The notes under the pieces were generated by a model. It saw only the letters and a list, made by a program, of their open reading frames with translations, ran no database searches and had not been told where the DNA came from. DNA of 59,016 nucleotides from Candidatus Hydrogenedentota bacterium. GTDB taxonomy: Bacteria > Hydrogenedentota > Hydrogenedentia > Hydrogenedentales > SLHB01. Positions 20,109-29,100 of the stretch are shown piece after piece. The number at the start of each line of letters is the position of its first letter. The stretch's first letter is position 1. The stretch lies in assembly GCA_020849535.1 (NCBI GenBank), contig JADLGB010000011.1, positions 1 to 59,016 on the forward strand. The letters are read 5' to 3'. A program made the translations under genes and the position numbers.

Positions 20109-20117
20109 AGTATAGCA
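20109..20117 (-). promoter_or_regulatory. Possible extended -10 promoter of the DUF4091 gene
   Basis: On the minus strand TGC is followed directly by TATACT, about 36 nt upstream of the start codon. No -35 hexamer is recognisable. Confidence 0.35.
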
Positions 20118-20193
20118 AGTCTCTGCCCAGCGCGGCGCGGCCGCAACCGAACAAAGATGGTTGCCCACCGATTTCAAGAATGGGACCCGACAA

Positions 20194-21523
20194 GGGGGAT
20201 CTAGCAAGGGGGGACCAAAAAAGGGGAACGGGCGTCTCGCCCGTGGTTTAAGAATACCTCAACGCAGAGGCGCCGAGTCCGCAGAGGAACGCAGAGAATC
20301 AAAAGGGCGATGCCAAAGTCCAGGATGAAGAGATCGTCCACAGATTACACCGATTTAACACCGATTTGAAGACGGGGAGATGAACGCGAAGCTCGTGTTC
20401 GCAAACGACTCAGATCTGCGCAGATGATGAAAAGATCGAAGGAGATGACGGGGGACTCTCTTGAGGACTGAAGGGCCGGCGCCATACTAGCGCATTGCAG
20501 CCTAGCCACAACCAAACGCAGAAGGCTGTCCACCGCTTCGCCGATTACACCGATCCAAGCAAGAGACCAACAAGGGCAATCAACCAAGGGGGAACGGGCG
20601 TCTCGCCCACAATTCGCGCCCACTCAATTGCAGAGGCGCGGAGTTCAAAGAGGAACGCGGAGATGCAAGAGGACGGAATCCTGGTACTGCCTCGCTCTTC
20701 ACGCCCCGGGCGTGACAGCACAAGAGCTTTCCTAGCCTCGGAGCCGGAGGGTTCTCCAAATGCCTTTCGGTGGTGTCGAATTAGCCGCACCTGTGTGCAG
20801 TCAAGCCAATCTCTTGAGCGAAGCGCATGGCTGCCGCGCTCGGAGAGCGAGGCAGTACTGAAGAGGCCACTTTGAGGCTGAACACCCTTTGGGAGTCGCA
20901 GAGTATGCACTATGGCATCTCTTTCCAAAAGCACGATCATCCAATAGCTTAACCCAAAACTGCCCAATCAAATGCGAACGTTTTTCACGATGTTGAGGGA
21001 TAGGGACCCAGGGCAGAGCGAAGCGCCGCCCTGGGAATACGACGCCCCCCAATCTTGAGCGCTGAAAGCGCGGCCCCAGCAGCAAGAGGGGATAGAAAGG
21101 GGAACGGGCGTCTCGCCCGTGGTTTGCATTCTTCCCTGCAACGCCCGGCTTCCACGCCGGGCGACCGTTCTCAGGAACGGCGGCTCCACTCCCCCAACGT
21201 CGCTCCAACGATCCATGTGCTCAGGCTGACGACAGCGACCGTCCCAAGCGGAGCGAATCCCCGGGCGAAGACGGGCTGTCCCTGCCTTCTGCCCGTGGCC
21301 ATCCCATTGTCTGTTTCAAACAGTAGTGCTATTCTAGGATAAACGCTCAATCCCTGGATCAGGGGCAGGGCAAGGGAAGTCACCAAAGGGGAACGCGGCC
21401 AACGGTATCTGCTTGAGGCAACGCGCACTCGCACCACGGCGCGGGTCGATGCGGCGCATTCCTGGGGCAGCTCCTGGCAGGGAGTACAGAAGGTGGTCAT
21501 TGTCCGCATTTCACCCATGAGAC
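20194..21523. repeat. 1.3-kb gene-free mosaic of dispersed intergenic repeat modules
   Basis: No convincing gene. Modules recognised: hairpin GGAACGGGCGTCTCGCCC three times (about 20223-20249, 20588-20612, 21099-21125). ACACCGATT-type short repeats at 20339-20372 and 20527-20556. GAAGGGCCGGCGCCATACTAGC at 20467-20490. A GTACTGCCTCGCT module at 20681-20724 and an inverted copy at 20799-20870. A palindrome around GCAGAGCGAAGCGCCGC at 21008-21035. Hairpin CGCCCGGC-TTCCAC-GCCGGGCG at 21142-21163. The order from 20467 to 20724 is repeated at 35757-36050. Open frames here are unrelated to known proteins and run through the repeats. Confidence 0.75.
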
Positions 21524-21627
21524 CTAGTCCTACAACGCTTCCTTTTGGGATGAGATGGTAGCCAATTGTTTGAGGGGAAGGCAGATATAACGATTAAGGG
21601 TTTTGTTGAAATCTGCCGATAGTTTTT

Positions 21628-22917
21628 GTGGCGATGGGCATGCGGTTGGGGAGAAACCGCATGGACGTGTTGAAGGTACTGGAAGAGATGAAGGGGCTTC
21701 GTTGCCGGCTGACGTGGTTTCTGAAGCGGTTTGAGGATTGCATCAAGACGGCGCCAAGCCGGGAGCATCTTCGGACGTATGTCGGGGGCCAGGTGAGCAG
21801 CCTGCCGCGCAAGAGTGTGGAGCCGATCGCCTTGGCGGCGGGTATTGCACCGCGCACGCTGCAAGAATTCCTCGGGCTGCATCATTGGGATCACGAAGCG
21901 GTGAGACGGCGGGTCCACGAGGTCGTCGCCAAGGACCATGCCGACCCTCATGCCATTGCCGTCGTGGATGAGACGAGCTTTGCCAAGAAGGGCGACAAAA
22001 CTGCCGGGGTCCAGAGGCAGTGGTGTGGGGCGACGGGCAAGACGGACAACTGTGTGATGACGGTCCACGTCGGCTACGCCGCGGGAGAGTTTCACGCGCT
22101 GCTGGACAGCGATTTGTATCTGCCCAAGGAAACCTGGCACGAGGACCGGCAGCGGTGCCGCGAGGCCGGTATTCCTGAAGACGTGGTGTACCGGCCGAAA
22201 TGGCGCATGGCCCTGGACCTGCTGGACCGCGTCATGTCCCATGGCGTCCGATTCCAGTTCCTGGTAGCCGACGAAGCCTACGGAAGTATTCCGGCCTTTC
22301 GTCAAGGGGTAGCCGAGCGCGAACTCACCTACGTGCTCGAAGTGCCCCGTTCCGTCTTGGGTTGGCTCAAAGTCCCCGAAGTCCACGTCCCGCCATTGCG
22401 TGCGCCCTTGGGACGACCGCCCTCCAAACCTCGCCTGGTACACACGGCCCCCAAGGCAAAACGCGTCGATCAACTCTGGAAGCGCGGCGGACCTTCCTGG
22501 AAACGCTTCCACGTCAAGAACACCGACAAAGGGCCTGAAGTATGGGAGGTACGTGTCGTCCGCTTCATTCCGTGCGACGACCAACTTCCCCAAGACGAAT
22601 GCTGGCTTCTCGTCGCCCGCCATGCACTCACCGGAGAGATCAAGTACTTCCTGTCCAACGCCCCCGAATCCACCCCGCCTGAAGTGCTGCTCCATGTCGC
22701 GTTCAGCCGGTGGCACGTCGAACGCCTTTTTGAGGACGGCAAGAGTCATGTGGGCCTGGACCATTTTGAAGTGCGCAACTATCTGCCAATCATGCGCCAT
22801 CTGATCCTCAGTATGGTCAGCCTGCTGTTTCTCGCCCAACAAACCCATCGGTTGCGAGAAAAAAAATCGCCGCTGGACCGTGCGCCAAGTACGGATTGCC
22901 GTCGAAGCGCAGCTTGA
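21628..22917 (+). CDS. IS701-family DDE transposase, N-terminal and catalytic part (frame broken near C-terminus)
   Basis: 429 aa as read; starts GTG 21628, ATG 21634, 21640 or 21661 are all possible. The family's DDE core is visible: IAVVDETSFAKKGDKTAGVQRQW (first Asp), FQFLVADEAYGS (second Asp), and RWHVERLFEDGKSHVGLDHFEVRNY (the Glu region and conserved K/Y). At an 8-A run (22859-22866) the frame departs from the family pattern, ending in a short unrelated tail (SPLDRAPSTDCRRSAA). The expected C-terminus continues in the +1 frame. Either one A was inserted, inactivating or altering the protein, or the run is used for slippage. Confidence 0.88.
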   Translation: MAMGMRLGRNRMDVLKVLEEMKGLRCRLTWFLKRFEDCIKTAPSREHLRTYVGGQVSSLPRKSVEPIALAAGIAPRTLQEFLGLHHWDHEAVRRRVHEVVAKDHADPHAIAVVDETSFAKKGDKTAGVQRQWCGATGKTDNCVMTVHVGYAAGEFHALLDSDLYLPKETWHEDRQRCREAGIPEDVVYRPKWRMALDLLDRVMSHGVRFQFLVADEAYGSIPAFRQGVAERELTYVLEVPRSVLGWLKVPEVHVPPLRAPLGRPPSKPRLVHTAPKAKRVDQLWKRGGPSWKRFHVKNTDKGPEVWEVRVVRFIPCDDQLPQDECWLLVARHALTGEIKYFLSNAPESTPPEVLLHVAFSRWHVERLFEDGKSHVGLDHFEVRNYLPIMRHLILSMVSLLFLAQQTHRLREKKSPLDRAPSTDCRRSAA

Positions 22918-23095
22918 CCTGAACCGGTCCTCTGCCCGCCGCGACCGACATCTACGCCGTGTCGCTAGGTGCATTGCATACTGGCAACGCACCGCCCAAA
23001 AAGCGATCCATTCCCACCACAAACGACGACTCAAAGAACTCCGCGACCACGGCATTCTCAGCTCCAAGATCCCAAAGTGCTATCATGTTTTCTAG
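22868..23095 (+). pseudogene. Out-of-frame C-terminal remainder of the IS701-like transposase
   Basis: Read in the +1 frame from the A-run, the sequence continues naturally as NRRWTVRQVRIAVEAQLD and runs to ILSSKIPKCYHVF, with the basic, His/Arg-rich C-terminus expected of this family (HSHHKRRLKELRDHGI). Its TAG stop (23093-23095) overlaps the right terminal inverted repeat. It has no start of its own with a credible ribosome-binding site, so it is the separated tail of the same gene. Confidence 0.75.
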
Positions 23096-23105
23096 CGTTG
23101 TAGGA

Positions 23106-23792
23106 CTAGGGAACAGGACAAATACCGCCGTTAGCTCTCTGCTCTTGGCTCTGGCCAGGCGATTCCTCAGTCATGACAGGTGGTTTCTCCCCAACAGTTC
23201 CCAGGTTCTGCTTATACTTGCCCAGCAGCTCTTTGAACTTCGGGAATTGGGCATCAAAGCCGGCGGCACTTCTCGAACTGATGGCAAATATCAGGAAGAA
23301 GTCACCTTCACTACCGTACGCTACGGCTTCCCAATTGCCTTCCTTGGCTGGAGTGAATCGGTACACCTTCAGCTTCTTGCCATCGCCGTCGACAATATCT
23401 GGTAATTGCTTGATCTCGATTGATGGGTCATCCTCCTTGAAGTGCTCTGTGTCGTTCTTGACGAGATCATCAACGGACTTAGTGTCGCCGATGCCTGGTT
23501 TATAGATTGCTTTTGCATACATTACCGTCTCGGCGTCGGCGAAGCCCTTTCCCTTTGGCACAATCGCGTTGACCTGGTAGTGAAAGCTCGCATCCCGGTC
23601 TGGCTCCCAACCGTCAATGGACGGCAACTTGGGCCACCAGTAGAACGCAAATCCTTCGTCTGTGCGGATAGCTTGCTTTTCGATCTCCCCCCAGCCCGCT
23701 ACGGGAAATAGCAACGCCACAATAAGTCGTAGTGCAATGGCTCCACGCGGAAAGGTCTTGGATTCACTCTCTGGAATCAGCGTGTTCCTCAT
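23106..23792 (-). CDS. Small secreted protein of unknown function
   Basis: 228 aa. The N-terminus has a charged start and a hydrophobic stretch (AIALRLIVALLFPVAGWG) fitting a signal peptide; the mature part begins near EIEKQAIRTDEGFAFYWWP. No catalytic motif is recognised. It is a compact alpha/beta protein with an Asp/Glu/Lys-rich middle and a flexible Gln/Glu/Pro-rich end. Its stop codon TAG is formed by bases of the CTAG target site of the adjacent insertion sequence, so the reading frame appears intact but the native 3' untranslated region is displaced. GGGGG precedes the ATG by about 7 nt. Confidence 0.75.
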   Translation of the reverse strand: MRNTLIPESESKTFPRGAIALRLIVALLFPVAGWGEIEKQAIRTDEGFAFYWWPKLPSIDGWEPDRDASFHYQVNAIVPKGKGFADAETVMYAKAIYKPGIGDTKSVDDLVKNDTEHFKEDDPSIEIKQLPDIVDGDGKKLKVYRFTPAKEGNWEAVAYGSEGDFFLIFAISSRSAAGFDAQFPKFKELLGKYKQNLGTVGEKPPVMTEESPGQSQEQRANGGICPVP

Positions 23793-23809
23793 GTCGCCCC
23801 CATCTCGTT

Positions 23810-23876
23810 CCCAATGCGTATTATTGGGTCATCACTTCTCGGTGGAATTTGCCAAATTCTTTCCCTATATTGGGAA
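23810..23876 (-). promoter_or_regulatory. Two inverted repeats upstream of the small secreted protein gene
   Basis: CCCAAT-N7-ATTGGG (23810-23828) lies 18-36 nt before the start codon, and TTCCC-TATATT-GGGAA (23861-23876) lies about 70 nt before it. They have the size and symmetry of operators or of a leader hairpin. No protein can be named. Confidence 0.35.
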
Positions 23877-24335
23877 CGTCGACAGAATTATATCACGCGA
23901 AGCGGCATGGCATCGCACCATGCGGCAGACTACAGAGCAAGACGAATCCGCGTTGCATCCCTTGAGTGTTCCGAGGAGCAACTCGACTGGGACTTGCGAA
24001 AGCGCAAAAATAAAGTCATTCCAGGAGTGGAGTTACCCCGGAGGGGCACGGACAGATCGCGCGTTTCGCTGCGAAAGGTTACGCGAAAAACAGGGTTCAG
24101 TCCCACAAGAGACTGCCGTGAAGGGGACCATCCCGAGTCCTGCGGCGTGTGTGTCTCTCTGTAGCGCCCGGCTTCCACGCCGGGCGTCTTTCACAGGCAA
24201 CATCAGGCCATGCCACACGCAATGGCGTGAAGACGCCATGCACAATCAACGCACTAGCTCGCGGAGCGACAGAAACACCCTATCGCCGGCGGCTCCGCAT
24301 TGGCGTCCATGTCTTTGGTTGCCGTTGTCCCTTCC
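23877..24335. other. Gene-free stretch with one dispersed hairpin module
   Basis: The only recognisable structure is the hairpin GTAGCGCCCGGC-TTCCAC-GCCGGGCG (24162-24186), identical in its core to 21142-21163. A related copy with altered stem bases is inverted at 32520-32543. The rest holds no supported gene. Confidence 0.6.
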
Positions 24336-25895
24336 TCACTCCGGCACTTTGTACTCGGTCCTCAATCTCGCCAGGGTGTCTTTCAGTTCGGCTACTTGCT
24401 GTTCGTAGGCGGGGTCACTGTAGACGCTGTGCATTTCATGGGGATCCCTCTCGAGGTCGAAGAACTCCCATTCATCGACATCGTAGAAGTGGATGAGTTT
24501 GTAGCGCGCCGTGCGGACGCCGTCGTGTTTGGGCACGCCGTGTTCGCCCACCTCGTAGTAGTGGTAGTAAATGGCGTCGCGCCAGGGTGACGCGGGATCG
24601 CGCATGAGTGGCACGAGGCTGCGGCCTTGCAGTTCCGCGGGCGGTGTGATGCCGGCAGCCTCTAGGAAGGTCGGCGCGAAATCGATATTCTGGGTCAGCG
24701 CCTCGACGCGGGTTCCCGCGGCAATCGCGCCCGGCCAGCGCACGATGAATGGCATGCGCAGCGATTCCTCGTACATCCAACGCTTATCGTAGATGCCATG
24801 CTCGCCGAGATAGAACCCCTGGTCGGACGCGTATACCACAATGGTGTTGTCCAGTTGGCCGGACCATTCGAGGTAGTCGACCAGACGGCCCAGGTTTTCG
24901 TCGATCGACGCGATGCAGCGCAGGTAGTTCTTGATATAGCGCTGGTACTTCCAACGCACAAGGTCTTTGCCCTGAAGGTTGGCCTTCTTGAACACCTCAT
25001 TTCGTGGACCGAACGCGGCGTCCCAGGCCCGCCGCTGCGCGGGCGACATGCGGCCCAGCGCATTGCCGCGGGAGTACTCCGCATCTTTTCCTTCCTCGGG
25101 CGGCGGAACCTGCAGGTCGTACGCCATGTACATGTGCCGTTCAATAGCCGCCTCATTCTTCGCGAGCGAGCTGGTGCGGCCCGAGTAGTCATCAAACAGA
25201 TTCGGCGGCTCAGGGATATCGAAATCTTCATACAGGTCGAGATGCTTGATGTTGGGCAGCCAGGTGCGGTGCGGCGCCTTGTACTGGCACATCAGCAGGA
25301 ACGGCTTCGCCGGGTCGCGCTGCTCCTGCATCCAGCGGATGGACAGGTCCGTCACGACGTCCGTGTTATATCCGTACAGCGTCCTTTTGCCTTCCGGAGA
25401 AATGAAGTCGGGGTTGTAGTACTCGCCCTGCCCGGGGAGGATATCCCAATGATCGAATCCCGTGGGGTCCGAGCGCAGGTGCCACTTGCCGATGAGCGCG
25501 GTCTGGTAGCCCGCCTGTTGGAGCATCTTGGGAAAGGTCGCCTGCGATCCATCAAACGTGTCCAGGTTGGTCCGCTGTCCATTGGCGTGGCTGTGCTTGC
25601 CCGTGAGCACCGCCGCGCGGCTGGGCGCGCAGATCGAGTTGCAGCAGGTGTTGTTCAAGAAGACGGCGCCCTCACGCGCAATCCGGTCGATGTTCGGGGT
25701 CTCATTGATCCGCGAACCATACGCTCCAATCGCCGCGCACGCGTGGTCGTCACTGAAGATGAAGAGGATGTTGGGGCGTGTCGCAGATGGCAACTCCGAT
25801 GCCTGGGCATGTGCGGAAGTTGTTGTTTTGCCCAGAGCTGCCGCCGCGGCCACCGCAGTTGTCCCCAGAAAGTGACGCCGTGTTTGCACGCTCAT
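24336..25895 (-). CDS. Tat-exported type I sulfatase
   Basis: 519 aa from ATG 25895, with AAGAGG upstream. A Tat signal (TRRHFLGTTAVAAAAALG) ends near AHAQA. The metal-binding start is NILFIFSDDHACAAIG. The formylglycine motif CAPSR has Cys89 in the C-x-P-S-R consensus, which needs conversion by a formylglycine-generating enzyme. GKWHLR and the C-terminal VRTARYKLIHFYDVDEWEFFDLERDP block are also typical. It hydrolyses sulfate esters, probably of sulfated polysaccharides, in the periplasm. Family knowledge suggests choline-/glycan-sulfatase-like S1 enzymes, but the substrate is not readable. Confidence 0.95.
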   Translation of the reverse strand: MSVQTRRHFLGTTAVAAAAALGKTTTSAHAQASELPSATRPNILFIFSDDHACAAIGAYGSRINETPNIDRIAREGAVFLNNTCCNSICAPSRAAVLTGKHSHANGQRTNLDTFDGSQATFPKMLQQAGYQTALIGKWHLRSDPTGFDHWDILPGQGEYYNPDFISPEGKRTLYGYNTDVVTDLSIRWMQEQRDPAKPFLLMCQYKAPHRTWLPNIKHLDLYEDFDIPEPPNLFDDYSGRTSSLAKNEAAIERHMYMAYDLQVPPPEEGKDAEYSRGNALGRMSPAQRRAWDAAFGPRNEVFKKANLQGKDLVRWKYQRYIKNYLRCIASIDENLGRLVDYLEWSGQLDNTIVVYASDQGFYLGEHGIYDKRWMYEESLRMPFIVRWPGAIAAGTRVEALTQNIDFAPTFLEAAGITPPAELQGRSLVPLMRDPASPWRDAIYYHYYEVGEHGVPKHDGVRTARYKLIHFYDVDEWEFFDLERDPHEMHSVYSDPAYEQQVAELKDTLARLRTEYKVPE

Positions 25896-26142
25896 ATGCA
25901 ATCCTCTTGCGGTCTGTTTGTAATTCGGGGCTTCACATTTCCCGAGAACGCCTGGCTTTCCGGACGCCTACGCTTGAAAGCATATCAGAACGCCCATGTG
26001 CCGGAGCACATTAAAGTCCCTGCAGACCAAGCCCGCTGACACAGTGGACACGTCGGGGGTCGTGTAGCCAGAATGTGCGGGCGCGGATGTCACAGTCCTT
26101 GTGCCGTTCGACTCTTTATGGGTAAGAACGGAGGAAGGCGCC

Positions 26143-29100
26143 ATGTTGGGATTTGGTACAAAACGCGACGACACGATCATCGAGAAGGTGCTCGCTGGTA
26201 ATGCCGAGCAGTTTGGCATCCTGGTGCAGCGCTATCTGCCTACCGTCCAGGCGATAGCCTACTCGCGTCTCAGTAATCCTGCCGATGTGGACGATGTTGC
26301 GCAGGAGACTTTTCTACGCGCGTATCAAAATCTGAACCAACTTCGCGAACGGCGGAAGTTCGCGGCCTGGCTCGTCTCCATTGCGCGCAACATGTCCTCG
26401 GCGTTTCTGCGGCAGCGGGGACGGGACGCGCTCGTCAAGACCGCCGCGGAACCCGCCGCACACAGCGTGGAGCCAGACTTCGCCCGAATGGAGCTGTCAC
26501 GAGCGATCCGCGAGGAGGTCGAAAAACTCGACCCCGAGGCGCGGGAAATCGTACTGCTCAAGTACTTCGCGGGAAAGACGAGTTCGGAGATTGCGTCCAT
26601 TCTCGAAATCTCCGATGCCGCGGCCCGGAAACGGCTCCAGCGTGCGCGTGAGAAACTGGGAGAGCGCTTGCTGGCCTTGTTTCAGGACGACACCGCCGCG
26701 CCCAGGAACACAGACGCGCAAGCCAAGCGGATTCTCGGCGTGGTGCTGGCCACGGGTGCTTCTTGGGGAGCATTGGACGCGAGCGCCACAGGTACTGGCG
26801 CGCTTGCCTCCGGGGGGGCGGCTGGCATGGCCGTCTCGTGGAAGATTGCCGCGGGCTTGTCGCTGGCTGCATTGTTGGCCGCTTCCACGTTTACCGCCCT
26901 GCACTTCACGTCCCACGATTCTCCCAGTAGTCCTCCGCCGATCGAAGTCTCTGGGACCTCCGAAGTTGTTCCCGTGATCGAAACCAACCAAACCACGATA
27001 GAGGCTGTGCCGGCAGCGGCCAACGCTGCTCCTCCGCCCGAGCCAGCGGACGCCGGTCCGGGCGTATTGGTTAGCGGCAGGATCTTGCATAGTGATGGAA
27101 CACCTGTCGCCGGGGCTCACGTTTGGGGCGGGTACTGGGGACACGAGCCTCGCTTGCCGAAAGTAGAGGCCACGGCCGATGAGCAGGGTCGATACACTCT
27201 GCGGCTCAGCAAGCCTTGGGAGACGTTTCTGATATGGGCGGAAAAGGAAGGGCATGTACGCATCAAGCAGGACACGCATAGCATTCCCGCGGAAGGCAGC
27301 ACGGGTGTGGACTTCATTCTCTTCCGTGAGGCCACGCTGGAGGGGACAGTCGTGAACGAGCGTGGAGGAGGGGTGCCGGGTGTGCCGGTCACAGGCTTCA
27401 ACCACGATGCGGGGGACATCCTCTGGACCGTCTCTGCCGATGCGGACGCACAGGGCGTCTTCCGGCTGAAGGGCATGGCGCCAGGCGCATACAGCCTTGC
27501 GGTCGTGAAAGAGATTGACTACGACGTGGGCATGGAAGCACTGCGCGTTGAAGTGAAGGAAGGCGAACGCCTCACCGGCGTGCGCGTGCCTTATGCGGGC
27601 GAAGGACTGGTCATCGCCGGGCGCGTGACCGATGAGGACGGCATTCCGCTCGAAGGCATCATGGTTCAGGCCCTGCACGGCATGCACCCGCGTGATGCCC
27701 ACACCCAAGCGGATGGCACGTATCGCATCACGCAACTCGAACCGGGTGTGTACCCGCTCATGGCGCTGGACAACAAGTACCAGAATGAACAGCAGAGCGT
27801 GGAGAGCGGAACGGAAGGGGTGGACTTCGTGTTGCGGCGCAGAGGAACGGTGTCGGGGCGCGTCGTCGATGGAGAGACGGGTGAGCCGCTGAAGTCCTTC
27901 GAGGTCTACCAAATGGGAGGCGTGGCCTCAACGGTCGACTCGTCGAACGAGCGCTGGTTCGATCGTGTGGAAGATGCGGAAGGTCGCTTCACCATGGAGA
28001 ATGTGGTCCTCGACGAAGCCACGATTATCGCGAAGGCCGATGGCTACATGCCGGCATTTGAGGTGGTGCAACTGGATTCTGGACAGCATCTGGAAGGGGT
28101 GACGATGAAGCTGTCGCGGGGGCGGATTTTGGAGGGCATTGTCGTTGACGCCTCGGGTTCGCCAGTGGAAGGCGCGTCGATCCTCCTGGGACCGGCACTC
28201 TACGTGCCACAGGGCATGAACGAGGACTTCCTCGATGCCGAAACGGCCAAAGCGGCGCGTGCACGCACCCAGGCCGATGGCACTTTCACACTCGCAGGAA
28301 TGGCGCCGGGTCCGCAGATGCTCACGGCGTACCACCGCGACTACGCACAGGGCTCGATCACCGTGGACATTCCAGAGTCGGGGACACCGCCGCAGGCGCA
28401 CATTACGCTGACCAGTGGCGGGTCCATCCGCGGAGTCGTCCGCGTGGCGGGCATACCCACGGAGGGCATTTCGATTATGGTGCTGCCAGCCGGGGGAATG
28501 GGCAGCCCTCTTGCCCAGATCGCCACAGGCAGCGATGGCGTCTATCGTGCTGAGGACATCACACCAGGAAACGTGACAATCGTGGCAACCCTTCAGACAC
28601 GGCCTGAGGACATGATGGGCCGAAGAGTCGAGCAGACTGCGGCCGTCCAGGCCGGACAAGAAACGCACGTGGACTTCGACCTCATCGCGGCCACGGGGGT
28701 TCTCACAGGGGACCTGGAAATCGATGTAACGCAAGAATCTTCTGCCGTGGTCCGATGCACTATGCCTACCGAAGCAGGCAGCGAGAAGAGAATGACCATC
28801 GCACATGATGGCAAATTCCGCTTTGAACAAATGCCGGAGGGTGAAGTCGAGGGTGTCGTGATGCTCACCGCGACCAGCGCGGATAGCGCCACGACCATGC
28901 AGCAAGTGCGCATGCGGCCCTTCAATGCCGTCATTGAACCCGGCACGGAGACTCACGTGGCAGTAAGCTTCGATGGCAGCGAATCGCTGGAGGGACGCGT
29001 GAGCGGTGGCGGCGCTGGCGAGCATGTCTTTGTCCTTGCCCTCGAAGGTGAAGTCGAAGTGGCCAAGTTCACGCTGGCCTCCCTCGAAGCCCTCTCGCCG

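Larger units (their letters stand above)
21528..23105 (+). mobile_element. IS701-family-like insertion sequence, 1578 bp
   Basis: The element is bounded by perfect 12-bp terminal inverted repeats TCCTACAACGCT (21528-21539 and, inverted, 23094-23105), flanked by the direct repeat CTAG (21524-21527 and 23106-23109). CTAG fits the 4-bp YTAR target duplication known for the IS701 family, and the length fits too. Subterminal TTTGGGAT occurs inside both ends. It carries one transposase that needs a frame change to be full length. The insertion lies exactly at the stop codon of the neighbouring minus-strand gene. The intact ends suggest recent arrival, but the reading frame break may make it non-autonomous. 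Confidence 0.9.

Noticed and set aside
21511..23067. 518-aa open frame antisense to the transposase
   Set aside because: It covers the inverted repeat and runs opposite a clear DDE transposase; no protein-like motif.
24798..26039. 413-aa open frame antisense to the sulfatase
   Set aside because: Shadow of the sulfatase reading frame; no recognisable motif.
26497..27912. 471-aa open frame antisense to the sigma-fusion gene
   Set aside because: Complement of a real gene with strong third-position GC; no family resemblance.
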